Positions 43,958 through 55,854 are shown, counted from the stretch's first letter. The stretch is 64,000 nucleotides of DNA from Dactylorhiza incarnata (GCA_033032865.1 JAWHQI010000148.1:2127501-2191500), one strand, 5' to 3'. Notes: generated from the sequence alone by a model not told the origin. Numbers and translations: made by a program.

Positions 43958-44335
43958 GGATCTTCGTATTGCTTTTTTATTGTTTTTCTTCCCCCCTCCT
44001 CTTCAATAGGAGGGGCCGCAGACAATCTTTATGAGTCTGTAATAACAATATTTTTGACTCTCTTGCGAGCCCCATATTTTTCTGTTTTTATCGCATTCTT
44101 TTACCCTACTTGATTCGCTCTTGCGCGGATTACATCTCTATTATTCGCACTCGCGCACCTCCCTTGCTTTTTCCCTTATGATTCATTATTTAGCGTTAGC
44201 TCGCCAATGGAGAAAAGCTTTTGACAGGTTGTCGATTCGCAGGGAGCGAATTGGATCCCTGGAGGCGGAAGAGTACCGCGCGAATCCGCTATCCGCAGAT
44301 ATCGACGCTTCGGCTTCTTCCCGCATTTCTTATTC

Positions 44336-44345
44336 CTATAAATAG
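44336..44345 (+). promoter_or_regulatory. TATA box of antisense gene B
   Basis: CTATAAATAG, 126 bp before ATG 44,471 and followed by a C/T-rich leader. Same decamer as at 6,525-6,534. Confidence 0.7.
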
Positions 44346-44470
44346 CCGACCTTTTTTTTCCTTTCAACCACCGCATTTACTGTTACTTCCTCGCGCTCTT
44401 TCTCCTTCTATTTCTCTCGCAGATCTAGCTCATCCTCGCGACCTTTGCGATTCAGCGGATCACATACGCC

Positions 44471-46413
44471 ATGGTCGGCGAGGCGGAAACTGAGGGGCGA
44501 GCCAAGTGTGCCAAGGCCTTCCTCGACGGCATCTTCTACTGCGCCAACCTCACGAAGGAGGAGTACCAGGCCGCCGTAGACCAGTTCATCCACTCCGGTT
44601 TCATGGCTCGCTGCCCTACCGATAGGGATACCATCAACGACCCACATTCGGATGAGCCCGCGATTCCCGTTGCCCACTTCGAAAACGGGTTGCGACTCCC
44701 ACTCTGGCCGGAAGTGCGCCAGGTACATTTATTTCTCATCCCTGACATCCTTGACTTGCTTTGCGAATGACGCCTAAACTTTGTCGACCTTTCCAAGTGC
44801 TAAAGTATTTCGGCATTCTGCCGAGCCAGCTAACGCCGAACACGATCACCGTGGTGGTCGCGTTCGCTAGTTATCTCAGGGCGGAGAGGATCGAGTTCAG
44901 CCTACTCATCTTCCGCAAGGTCTTCTCGTTCCGTGCGTATTGGGACGTGACTACCCACTTCGTGAGCCAGCATGTCACCGTCTGCGAGACGGAGAACAAA
45001 TCTCATTATTGGACGCAGAAGTTCGTCCTGGTGAAGGGTCCCTTCGGCAACGTCTCCTACGCACCTACCCAGTGAGACGAGGCCGCCTACCGCCCTCCGA
45101 CCTCGCTATGGGGTTGCGACGCGGCCCTGTACCAGTTCCTCAAAGGAATGAACTTCGAGGTCGCTTCCCTCCGAGAGCGAGTGGACCTCCTGCCACCCAT
45201 CCTTCCGGGAGAAGGCTTGAATCGCACTCGCCAACTTTCTTACTCCCTCCTCTTTTGATTGTCTAACTTTCCCCGTTATCTTTGCAGGAGAACGCGAACT
45301 ACCCCTCAATCCACCTCATGCGCCTCCCTCTTCCCTTAACTCCAGCTCGCTCGCGCGCGTGGCTGCCGAGGCCTGCCGCGACGTCCCGAGCTCCTCGTCG
45401 GGGAAGAAGCGCCTTCCTCCCCTACGCCGGCCCGCCTCGAAGGGGGCGGCGAAGAAGACCAGGAAGACTCCCTCGGCTGCCAAGGCGAAGGAGGTCGTGG
45501 AACTGTCTGAGCTTGATCTCCCCTCTCCTTCCGCTGTGGATCCGGAGCTCGCCCAAGAGGGGGGCGAGCCCAAGGAGATGGCCGCCAGGCCCAAGCCATC
45601 GAGTCATACAAACTTCGGGCTCGGCATGATGCTGGTGGATGCAGTCGGCGAACCGGTGCTCGCGTGGGACCCTGACCAGAATAAGATCACCTGCTCCTCT
45701 CTGCTCCCTTCCTGGGTAGAGGACGGCAAGGCCGGGGGGGGGGGGGGGGGGGGGGGGTGAGGCGTTCGCCCTCGCCTTTGGCCTCTATGGTCGCGAGGAC
45801 GCCTCCCTCTTTCGGTCCTTCATGCCGAGGGGGGTCGTGTACGAGGCGATGCGAGCCCAATTCCGGGCGATGGAGCTAACCCACATGGTGGGTCGCCGGT
45901 ATCTCGCGGCAGACAGGGAGATCAAGGAGATCAACTTCGAGCTTCAGAAGTCCGCGGATGAAGTCGCGGAGCTTAAGGGGAAAGAGGCCTTGTCAGAGGG
46001 CCTCCTCGCCATTCTTCAAGGCGGACTGGTAAGTAGTGCTCTGCGGAAGTCTTTTCTAGTTCGGCTTCGTTCTCCTCTTACTAACCCGCCTTTTGCAGGA
46101 TGCCGAGTCCGTCGGTCAGCTCCATGCGCGGATTGCTGACTTAGAGCTGGAGAACACTTACCTCAAGGCCCAGGTTCACGACCTGGCCTCGGCGGTGCTA
46201 CCTCCCCCTCCTCCACGAGCTGGGACTCGCGGACAGTCGCAGGAAGAGAAGGAAGCCGACCGCAAAAGGTCGATGGAGATCGCGGAGTTCGTTCTCAACA
46301 TTCTCAAGGGGGCGGGCATGATCATCCCTGATGCCATGGAGTTCACCGCGGAGGAAGTCATTCCCAACTTATTCGCGCCCATCTCCGAGGCGGAGGGTCG
46401 AGAGAGCGATTGA
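44471..46413 (+). pseudogene. Tat element 2 antisense gene B, gypsy-type transposase-domain protein
   Basis: ATG 44,471 (MVGEAETEGRAKCAKAF). Exon 1 ends at donor CAG|GTACAT (44,722). The next exon probably starts near 44,806 with YFGILPSQLTPNTITVVVAF, the core of the gypsy-type transposase (PF04195-like) pattern, and NKSHYWTQKFVLVKG. A TGA at 45,073 interrupts it, probably replacing Trp. After acceptor TTTGCAG (45,287) comes a Lys/Ala-rich linker, a 24-G run at 45,734 (poly-Gly) and a long coiled coil (MVGRRYLAADREIKEINFEL). A perfect intron, CTG|GTAAGT to TTTTGCAG|GAT (46,029-46,098), keeps phase into DAESVGQLHARIADLELEN. It ends EAEGRESD. The role in the element cycle is unknown. Confidence 0.72.
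45734..45757. repeat. Poly-G tract, 24 bases, inside gene B
   Basis: Encodes poly-Gly. Frame downstream depends on its exact length, which sequencing may misreport. Confidence 0.75.
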
Positions 46414-47100
46414 AGAGCTGCCTGGCGAGTCGCCTTGAAGAGCTGCATGGCGAGTCGCCTTGACTTAACTTTTTTGTTAAAAATGTAAAAGTTTTCCTTT
46501 CTTTTTGTTTCCGGCGAGACCGCCGCTGAATTGTAATCTTTTGTGAGGAACGAAATGGAATGTTTTATCAGTCTTTTTCTGTGTTATCGTTTTATTTATG
46601 ATTCGCATGCGATCTTTTCTGTTGTGCCCGCGCGGTCCTAATCTTCTTATGTTCATGTCTGTAGATCTTCGTTCGGTGTTCGCGCTCGCCTCTATTTTAT
46701 TAGCAGCTTTTCCTCGTCGCGTTGTGTCCAGGTCGCTCTCGCCTACCTTTCTTCTGCGACGTTGTTAGGACTTGGATTGTAGGGCCTTATCTCTGTTCGG
46801 GACATTCCAGGCCGGAGAGCCTTACGGGAGGGGTCTATATGAGCCTACCTCGTTCGCACTCGCCTCTTGCGAGCCCCCACTGCTATCCGCGGTTCGTCGT
46901 GAGAATGGACTCCTCCCGGTTCTCCTTCCTTATTTGTTTCGCTGTCGTTCGCGAGTGACCTTGCACGCTGCCGACTCTATTGCCCTGTCGCGAATGACTT
47001 TTGTGTGCGAGCGGACCTTCGGTCCCGCCTCGCCCGGGTCTGGGGGTCGCTTGCGAGCCAAATCTCCTGTCATGAGTTTCTTGTTTACCTGCCCAAACCA
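46414..47100. other. Spacer of Tat element 2
   Basis: A 24-bp direct repeat GAAGAGCTGC(C/A)TGGCGAGTC at 46,413 and 46,437, then no recognisable feature. The gene B terminator probably lies in the T-rich stretch 46,460-46,600. Confidence 0.55.
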
Positions 47101-47868
47101 CTTGTCACCTTGCCAGCCTCTCCAGAGATCAACCTGAACCCCCCGTCTAGTGAGAGCCCGGGAGCGGAATCGATCTGGGGCATTCCAGCACTAATACTTG
47201 TCACCTTGCCAGCCTCTCCAGAGATCAACCTGAACCCCCCGTCTAGTGAGAGCCCGGGAGCGGAATCGATCTGGGGCATTCCAGCACTAATACTTGTCAT
47301 GTTGCCAGCCTCTCCAGAGATCAACATGAACCCCCCGTCTAGTGAGAGCCCGGGAGCGGAATCGATCTGGGGCATTCCAGCACTAATACTTGTCACCTTG
47401 CCAGCCTCTCCAGAGATCAACCTGAACCCCCCGTCTAGTGAGAACCTGGGAGCGGAATCGATCTGGGGCATTCCAACACTAATACTTGTCACCTTGCCAG
47501 CCTCTCCAGAGATCAACCTGAACCCCCCGTCTAGTGAGAGCCCGGGAGCGGAATCGATCTGGGGCATTCCAGCACCAATACTTGTCACCTTGCCAGCCTC
47601 TCCAGAGATCAACCTGAACCCCCCGTCTAGTGAGAGCCCAGGAGCAGAATCGATCTGGGGCATTCCAGCACCAATACTTGTCACCTTGCCAGCCTCTCCA
47701 GAGATCAACCTGAACCCCCCGTCTAGTGAGAGCCCGGGAGCGGAATCGATCTGGGGCATTCCAGCACCAATACTTGTCACCTTGCCAGCCTCTCCAGAGA
47801 TCAACCTGAACCCCCCGTCTAGTGAGAGCCCGGGAGAGGAATCGATCTGGGGCATTCCAGCATAAGAA
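47101..47868. repeat. 96-bp tandem array, eight units
   Basis: Unit CTTGTCACCTTGCCAGCCTC...CATTCCAGCACTAATA with few variants. 96 is 32 codons, so it is open on both strands. The integrase frame reads into it before stopping at 47,819. Confidence 0.95.
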
Positions 47869-49413
47869 CTGTTTGAGACCTGCCAAAGGATTGCTCCAAA
47901 ATGCATGTGTCGAGTAGAAAATATGGAAAGTCATCTACAAAAAATGGATAAGGATAAAATCTTTTTAAATCATCTCCACTCCTGGCACGACCATGAGGTA
48001 CACCTTCCACATCCCGGAGGTGGTATCCTCCTGACCTGAGCACTTCGCTTATAATGTAAAGTCCTTCCCAATTGGGTTCCAGCTTGCCAACCGCGGCTCC
48101 TCTCCCGACCGTATCAACCTTCTTTAGCACTAGGTCTCCTTTCTGAAAGTATTTTATTCGGATGTGCTTGTCGAAGTATCGGGCCATTCGTCGCTTGATT
48201 TCTTCCTGCCTGATGGTAGCCTGGTCTCGGAGTTCTTCCACCAGGTCCAAGGATAGCCTTTGTTCCTCGTCATTGGCCACCAGCCACTCTTCGTCTCCTT
48301 CACCTGCGGCGGTCACCCTGGGGGTCTTTACTTCGAATTCAATGGGAAGGACTGCTTCAGAGCCATGAGAGAGTTTGAACGGGGTCTCCCCGGTGGCGGT
48401 GTTAGGGGTAGTCCTCAGGGCCCAGAGAACAGATGGTAGTTGTTCTACCCAGTTCCCTCGGAGGTTCTCCACCTTCTTCTTCAATAGGTTGACGATTATC
48501 TTGTTCGCCGCCTCCACCTGGCCGTTGCTCTTAGGATGGTGAACCGATGCGAACCTGAGGTCGATGCCAAGTTGGGTGCAGAAGCTAACAAACTCCTCGC
48601 TAGCAAACTGCGGCCCATTGTCTGTCACTATGGCCTGAGGGAGCCCGTGCGTACAAATTATCTCTCCCCACACAAAATTTCTTACAACTTGAGATGTTAC
48701 CTTGGAGAGCGCCTTCACCTCTACCCACTTGGAAAAGTAATCGATCATGACCAGTAAGAACCTTCTCTGGTCGCTAGCTTGAGGGAAAGGGCCGACAAGG
48801 TCCAACCCCCATATGGCGAAAGGCCAGGGAGCTGTGATGGTCTGATGTCTCTGGGCTGGGAGGAGTTGGAGTGGAGCATAGAGTTGGCACTTCGAACACC
48901 TCCTTGCAAACTCGGCCGCATCTTTGCTGAGGGTGGGCCAGAAATAGCCTTGCCTCAACACCCTTCATTCCATAGTCCGGCTCCCGGAGTGACTCCCACA
49001 CTCCCCGGAGTGAATTTCTTCTAGGACTCTCGGAACCTCCTCCTCGGAAACACAACGGGCCAGGAGTCCCGAGAGGGTCTTCCTGTACAGCCCTCCTGCA
49101 TGCAAAGAGTAATAAGCCGACTTGTACCTGAAGCGTCGCTTGTCTATGTCTTCTTCAGGGAACATCCCTGATGATAGGAAAGAGATGAAGGGATCCATCC
49201 ACGAGACCCGCTGATCCACCTCCATCAGTTCCCCCTCCTCGATGGAGGGCCGGAAGAGTTCTGACACCGTCCCTCCTGCTCGAGGACCGAACTTGGCGAG
49301 GAGGTCCGCGGGGGTGCTCTCTTCCCTAGGCAGGTGTTTGATGGAGAAAGTGTGGAATTGCCCGATGACTCCCTTGACCTTCTCCAAGTATCGTAGGAGG
49401 GTCCGGTCCTTTG
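47819..49413 (-). pseudogene. Tat element 2 pol: end of RNase H and integrase
   Basis: 49,413-49,250 encodes the RNase H tail (FSIKHLPREESTPADLLAKF). Then integrase: zinc domain HSGECGSH and CSKC, catalytic Asp in GLDLVGPF, Asp in VTDNGPQF, Glu in NGQVEAANK. All residues are intact. The core matches the Tat element 1 integrase through ENLRGNWVEQLPSVLWALR. A TGA at about 48,962 splits the frame near SRTME. The C-terminus GDDLKRFYP is followed by an extension into the 96-bp array. Apart from that stop the enzyme looks well preserved. Confidence 0.88.
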
Positions 49414-50616
49414 TGTTAAAATTTTTGAAAGACCGTTTAGGAGTAAGCAGGAGTTGTATCAACAAGAGTTATAGCCAAACAACCACAATGCCAAAACAAC
49501 AACACAAGAAATCTTTATTGAAACAGAACTGCTTTACAATGCGAAGTATACATGGCGAGACATGATTCATAAGAATCACGGAGATGAGAAGAACAAACAC
49601 ACCAATAACGAAACTGGCGGTCTGCCAAAGCAGAGACCACACAGACCGCAAAAAGGCTCAGGTCGCCCGGCTTGCTCGGCTGTACTCCCAGACCGCTTGC
49701 ACAGTCAGACCGCAGAAACACCTTGAGACCGCGCGAACAGAAGCAGACAACCTGCACTGCCAGACCGCAATCCCAGACCGCACGAACTGAAGCTTTATTG
49801 AACTGAACAAAGAACTGAAGCTGTCTCCATATCGCAACTCTGATCGCCTAACCGCTGAAGGTCGCCTGATCGCTGAGCTCGCTGCGAACAACACAAGAAC
49901 ACAATAAACCAGTTCGCTTACAGACCGCAGATGAACTGTTTATTCAAGCCACTGGAAATCACCAAGGAAGGAGACCGCACCCTGCTGACCGCACACCTGC
50001 GAACACAACAACGGTTAACTCGCATCCAAGTCGCGCGACCTCAAACTTGAGTCCGCAAGAAACAATCCGGGCTCTTGTTCTTACAGTTCTTGTTATTAAT
50101 TACCGTCCCTGCACCCCTATTTATAGACGGAGAGACGTATGTCGTCACCGCACAAACCGGGATACAATAACCGCCCATCAGATCGCGAACGGTCTCACAA
50201 GGTAGACCGCGCGAACACAACACTTGGACATGATCCAACCCAAGTCCGCAAGACAGCAGCAGCCCGCGCACAAGCCGCGCGGACACAGCGACCACCCTTC
50301 CTGAGATCGCCAAGACAAGGATGAACATCTGGCCGACTTGAACCAAGTCGCCAGAACAACCCAACCAAGCCGCCCGGTCACAGTGGTCAACCAAGAACAG
50401 GCCGCCCAGAACAAGACCGAAAGAGCTCGCAATAGGTCGCCAGAACCAACGACCAAACCAAGAAGTAATCTGGCCGATCACAGCAGATTGCCAGACCGGC
50501 AGGGAGAGATCGCAGAACCAAACCGCCAGAGCACCAGCGCAGGCCGCGCGGTCTCTGCAGTCTCCAGCCTTCAGACCGGCCGGACTCCCTTCCACTTCAC
50601 TTCAACAATTTCAACA
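49414..50616 (-). repeat. 3' LTR of the copia element
   Basis: 1,203 bp. Contains at least ten GACCGC words between 49,630 and 50,220. It is longer than the 5' LTR by about 135 bp (49,524-49,658). Confidence 0.93.
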
Positions 50617-52095
50617 CTCCCCCTTGAAGTGGGAAGTGGAAACTAGCCCGAGCAACTCCCTTAACCGTGTAAACGGTCCCTTCGCCAGCGGCTTTATGAA
50701 AATGTCTGCGACATTGTCCGCACTCCGAACATGCTCGACCATAAGAGATCCTCCCAACACCTTTTCACGAATGAAATGGTGCTCAATCTCTATATGTTTG
50801 GTCCTTGGGTGACAGACTGGATTGTTAACCAGCTTGAGAGCACTCTCATTGTCCCCGCGTAGCAAGGTGGGACCTCGAACCTCCTGATGAACGTCCTCCA
50901 CCAACCTCTTGAGCCAAACGGCTTCCTGAGCTGCCAAGGCTGAAGCCTTGTACTCCGCTTCCGTGGTAGATACAGACACCGAGTCTTGCTTCTTGCTGCA
51001 CCAAGAGATAGCTGTGGGGCCTGTCATAAAGACATAACCAGACGTTGATCTCCGATCATCCACGTCTCCCCCATAATCAGCATCCATGAACCCACGCAAC
51101 TCCAAGCTTGACCCTCTCCTATATAGGAGACCCAAATCTGAGGTCGACTTCATATACTTCAAGATGCCTTTTGCCGCCAGAAGATGAGGTTTCCGTGGTT
51201 CCGCCATGTACCGATTCACCTTGCCAACTGCATAAGCAATATCTGGCCTTGTGATTGTCAAGTAGATCAAACTCCCAACCAGAGCTCGGAACACCAACGG
51301 TTCAGATAAAACTCTCCCCTCATCCTTCTGAAGCTTATGATTTTGCTCCAGAGGTATAGAGCTGCTCTTCCCTTCCTCCATGCCGAATCGCTGAACAATC
51401 CGCTCCGCATAGCCAGCCTGAGAAATGAGCACTCCGCTCTCCCGCCTCTGCACCTCGAGTCCAAGGAAATGGTGGAGCTCCCCCAGATCCTTCATCTCGA
51501 ATCTGATAGCAAGCTCAGCCCTGAGTCTTGCAACAGCTTCCTTTGAGTTCCCGGTGACGATCATGTCATCCACATACAGCAGCACAATCACCCGAAGCAC
51601 CCCCTCCTTCTTGATGAACAAGCTAGAATCAGAGTCTGAAGCAAAGAATCCGCAAAATAAGAGATACTCTGCAATCTTCCCGTACCACGCTCGAGGCGCT
51701 TGCTTCAACCCATACAGGGCCTTCTTCAACTTACAGACGTAGTCCGGATACTCCTTCGAGATGAAGCCTTGCGGTTGGATCATGAAGATATCCTTGTCAA
51801 TCTCGCCGTATAAGAAGGCATTCTTCACGTCGAGTTGCCAAATCTCCCAACCACATGAAGCCGCCAAGGCAATAACAAATCGAACCGAAGTCATCTTTGC
51901 CACTGGACTGAACGTCTCATCATAATCTTCTCCATACTGCTGTGAGAACCTGCGAGCTACAAGGCGAGCCTTGTACCGCTCGATACTACAGTCAGCTTTC
52001 TTCTTGAGCTTGTAGATCCATTTGCATGTCACAGGAGTGGTGCCCTTGGGCTTGGGCACAAGAGACCAGGCCTCATTCTTCTCGAGAGCTGCCAT
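50611..52095 (-). pseudogene. Copia reverse transcriptase and RNase H
   Basis: A 494-codon open frame. RT has LVPKPKGTTPVTCKWIYKLK, YGEDYDETFSPVAKMTSVRF, WQLDVKNAFLYGEI, KALYGLKQAPRAWY and the catalytic LLYVDDMIVTG. RNase H has FMDADYGGDVDDRRSTSGYV, STTEAEYKA and DNESALKLVNNP, and ends HVRSADNVADIFIKPLAKG. All catalytic Asp and Glu residues appear intact. Its first 67 nt overlap the integrase frame, showing a frameshift at 52,029-52,095 that disconnects it from the upstream polyprotein. Confidence 0.9.
50617..50632 (-). promoter_or_regulatory. Polypurine tract
   Basis: The minus strand reads CAAGGGGGAG directly before TGTTGAAATTG. Confidence 0.75.
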
Positions 52096-53489
52096 CTCTT
52101 CTTACATAGCAATGTCCATTCCTTCACGCCTCTGGCCTTCTCAAAGCTCGACGGCTCCCTCTCATCCAGGGGACCAGCGAAGAAACATGAAACGAAGTTC
52201 ACCATGTTCCCTCCTATGTATCGATCTGGTGGTTGAATTGTCCTCTTCGACCTCCTAAGAGGTTGCTCCTGACTAACCACCTCCTCAGATGCTTCTTCTG
52301 TGCAAGCTTCTCTTCCAGACGAACTTGGAGCATCGCTCCCCCTGCTTCTAGAACCTGAAGCCTCCATCTCAGAGCTTGACACAGCTGGAGCTCCTGGTGA
52401 AACAGGAAACTCCACTTGAAGACTTCCCGCAGCTTTTCCTCCTTCATCAACCTTGCCCTCCGGTAGCTCAACTCCATAACTCCCCTTGTAGGAAGTCACT
52501 TCATCGAACACCACATCCCGAGAAACAATTGACCTCCGTGTCTCAGGATCCATGCATCTCCATCCCTTCTTCCGCTCATCATACCCAACAAAGACTAGCT
52601 TCCATGCTTTCGCATCTAGCTTTGTCCGAAGAGCATCAGGAATATGCACATAGCAGGTTGACCCGAACACCCGAAGGTGTGCAACACTCGGCTTCGCCTT
52701 GAACATCAATTCGTGAGGGGTCTTCATGTTGATAGGACTTAAAGGCAACCTATTGATGACATAAGCTGCACAAGACATTCCCTCCGCCCAGAAGGGCTTT
52801 GGGATACTCTTAACATGAAGCCAGCATTTGCAAGTTTCCGTCAGATGACGGATCTTCCTCTCGGCAACGCCATTCTGTTGTGGAGTATGGGCACAAGTAA
52901 GCTCTCTTATGATGCCATGCTTCCTGCAAAAACTTGAGAACTCACCAGAGGTGAACTCCCCACCATTGTCAGTTCTAAGTTTTTTAACCCGCAGGCCTAG
53001 CCGGCCTTCAACCAGCTCCTTGAACTCCACAAATTTTTCAAATGCATCCGACTTCTCCTTCAAAAAATACACCCAGACATATCTGGTGTAATCGTCAATC
53101 AACACCAACATGTATCTGTTGCCTCCAAGGCTTGGGGTGGCAGTCGGTCCCATCAAATCACCGTGGATGCACTCCAGCGGCACTTTGCACCTTGTTTGCG
53201 ATTTGTCAAATGGAAGTCAATGAGACTTACCAAACTGACATCCTTCGCAGACATGACCGTCTCCATAGGAGGACAAGCTAGGCAAGCCATTGACAAGGCC
53301 CCTTACCGCCATAGCCTTCAATTTGTCCATGCCTACATGCCCCAACCTTTCATGCCAGATGGCCGCGCCATCATTGGTCCTCATCTTATCAACATAGGTA
53401 CTTGTCGATAAAACGAACAAGTCCTTCACCCGTTTTCCGACATGAATAACCTCTCCCTTTATGTCCGGTTGAGTTTTGAGAAACTTCAC
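52029..53489 (-). pseudogene. Copia integrase
   Basis: The zinc domain (WHERLGHVGMDKL, CEGCQFGK) is in the piece 53,489-53,217. After a stop at 53,217 the core follows: Asp in HGDLMGPTA, Asp in LRTDNGGEF, Glu in QQNGVAERK, then WAEGMSCAAYVINRLP and the GKR-like FVGYDERKKGWRCMDP. Zinc and DDE residues are complete. A Ser-rich linker leads to RT. Only the stop and the downstream frameshift disable it. Confidence 0.88.
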
Positions 53490-54698
53490 TTATGTTGGGC
53501 CAAACAGAACGTGATAACCGGCGTCGACCGCATTGGTCACAGAGAAGAGATTTTTCTTCATACCAGGCACGTGATAAACACTCCTCAACGTGAGTGGACC
53601 CTTATCACTGCTTAGAGAGATGACTCCTTCGTGCTCTACTGGATGAATAGAATTATCAGCCGTAATGATAGCATTGTTACCTGAGTAAGGCGCCAAAGAA
53701 GAGAACTTTTATCCATCCCCGGTGAGGTGATGCCCACACCCTGAATCAACAATCCAGTCCTCATCATAGTTGATGGAAGCCAAGGCCTTAACGGGCATCG
53801 CCGTTATATTAGACGCAAAGGCTCCTCCCAATCCAACTTCACCAGACTTTGGCATCTCCTTCTCCACTGCATGTCCCGACTGAAGATTCACTCAACAATA
53901 TTTCTTGAAGTGCCCGGTCTTATTGCATCTAAAGCACCTCGGTCCCTCTCCTTTCGTCTTCCCATCAGACTTAGGAGCATAGCCCCTATCTTGCTGACCT
54001 GAAGTGGAGGGTCCATCATGACCCGGCTTCTTCTTCTCCCATTTCTTCTTCTTCTTCCCAGAGAACATCACATCACTTTCTCCCCCGGAGATAGAAACCC
54101 CCGCCATCTGTCTTGCTAAACTTTCTTACGAAGCAAGAAGGTTCTCCAGCTCCAACAATGACGGTTGATTTGCCCAACCCTGAACTGAAGTCACAAACGC
54201 AGGATACTCCTCCCGCAACCCGCGGATGATATGCCTCTTCAGTTTTGCCTCATAGATAGGCTCATCAGGGTCCAATGCAGAAATCTCTGCCGTGAGATTC
54301 TTCATCTTGAGAAAGAAGGTGGAAATAGAAAGATCACCTTGAGATGCTTTCGCCAACTCATTTTCAAGATATTGTAGCCTCGCTACATTCTTTTTATTGA
54401 ACAACCCATCATAGGATGTCCAAATCTCAGCAGCAGATTTACATCCGATGATGTGATCAAACAGCTCCGGTGAGATAGCCCTTTTAAGAGTGAACTTTGC
54501 CTTAGCATTCATCCTCCTCCAAAGTCTCACCTCTGCCATATTATCTCCTGCTGGAAACACCTATTGTGTGTCTTCTCCGCCAACTACCTCCCATAGATCC
54601 TCGCCAAGCAAGTAACTCTCCATACATGACTTCCATTTTTTAAAGTTAGTCGATGTTAGGAGTTCAATACCAAGACCTCTTGTGTATCCACCTTCCAT
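53490..54698 (-). pseudogene. Copia gag and protease
   Basis: Gag starts at ATG 54,698 (MEGGYTRGLGIELLTS, then NFKKWKSCMESYLLGEDLW). It passes a stop near 54,560, then AKFTLKRAISPELFDHI, LQYLENELAKASQGD and LREEYPAFVTSVQ. The zinc knuckle CFRCNKTGHFKKYC is intact. Protease active site DSGCGHHLTGDG (about 53,740) is intact, followed by YHVPGMKKNLFSV. All pieces are in one frame with stops at about 54,561, 54,126, 53,892, 53,709 and 53,490. Product would be capsid, nucleocapsid and polyprotein-cleaving protease. Confidence 0.88.
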
Positions 54699-54771
54699 GG
54701 CAAACTATGTGGTCTCTTCTTCACAAAGACGATGGCAACTCTAGTTGATCACTGCTTATCCACTCCAGAAA

Positions 54772-54787
54772 CCTGCCTCTGATACCT
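54772..54787 (-). promoter_or_regulatory. Primer binding site, initiator tRNA-Met type
   Basis: The minus strand reads AGGTATCAGAGGCAGG next to the LTR end. Confidence 0.85.
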
Positions 54788-55854
54788 TGTTAAAATTTAT
54801 GAAAGACCGTTTAGGAGTAAGCAGGAGTTGTATCAACAAGAGTTATAGCCAAACAACCACAATGCCAAAACAGCAACACAAGAAATCTTTATTGAAAAGG
54901 TCGCCCGGCTTGCTCTGCTGTACTCCCAGACCGCTTGCACAGTCAGACCGCAAAAACACCTTGAGACCGCGCGAACAGAAGCAGACAACCTGCACTGCCA
55001 GACTGCAATCCCAGACCGCACGAACTGAAGCTTTATTGAACTGAACAAAGAACTAAAGCTGTCACCAGACCGCAACTCTGATCGCCTAACCCCTGAAGGT
55101 CGCCTGATCGCTGAGCTCGCTGCGAACAGCACAAGAACACAATAAACCAGTTCGCTTATAGACCGCAGACGAACTGTTTATTCAAGCCACTGGAAATCAC
55201 CAAGGAAGGAGAACGCACCCTGCTGACCGCACACCTGAGAAAACAACAACGGTTAACTCGCATCCAAGTCGCTCGACCTCAAACTTGAGTCCGCAAGAAA
55301 CAATCCGGGCTCTTGTTCTTACAGTTCTTGTTATTAATGACGGGACCTGCACCCCTATTTATAGATGGAGAGACGGATGTCATCACCGCACAAACCGGGA
55401 TACAATAACCGCCCATCAGATCGCGAACGGTCTCACAAGGCAGACCGCGGGAACACAACACTTGGACAAGATCCAGCCCAAGTCCGCAAGACAGTAGCTG
55501 CCCGCGCACAAGCCGCGCGGACACAACGACCACCCTTCCTGAGATCGCCAAGACAAGGACGAACATCTGGCCAACTTGAACCAAGTCGCCAGAATAACCC
55601 AACCAAGCCGCCCGGTCACAGTGGTCAACCAAGAATAGGCCGCCCAGAACAAGACCAGAAGAGCTCGCAATAGGTCGCCAGAACCAATGACCAAACCAAG
55701 AAGTAATCTGGCCGATCACAGCAGATCACCAGACCGGCAGGGAGAGATCGCAGAACCAAACCACCAGAGCACCAGCGCAGGCCGCGCGGTCTCTGCGGTC
55801 TCCAGCCTTCAGACCTGCCAGACTCCCTTCCACTTCACTTCAACAATTTCAACA
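54788..55854 (-). repeat. 5' LTR of the copia element
   Basis: 1,067 bp, highly similar to 49,414-50,616 apart from a deletion of about 135 bp next to TTTATTGAAA (54,897). Confidence 0.93.

Larger units (their letters stand above)
49414..55854 (-). mobile_element. Complete Ty1/copia element in RNase H of Tat element 2
   Basis: LTRs 49,414-50,616 and 54,788-55,854 start TGTTAAAATTT and end TTTCAACA. Target duplication CTTTG on both sides (49,409-49,413; 55,855-55,859). PBS, gag, protease, integrase, RT, RNase H and PPT are in copia order on the minus strand. Six in-frame stops and one frameshift make it inactive. RNase H of the host element is in frame on both sides. Confidence 0.95.

Noticed and set aside
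45282..45629. Overlapping Arg/Pro-rich ORFs on both strands
   Set aside because: Shadows of the gene B exon in a GC-rich stretch.
47005..47906. 286- and 273-codon ORFs
   Set aside because: Produced by the 96-bp array, open on both strands.
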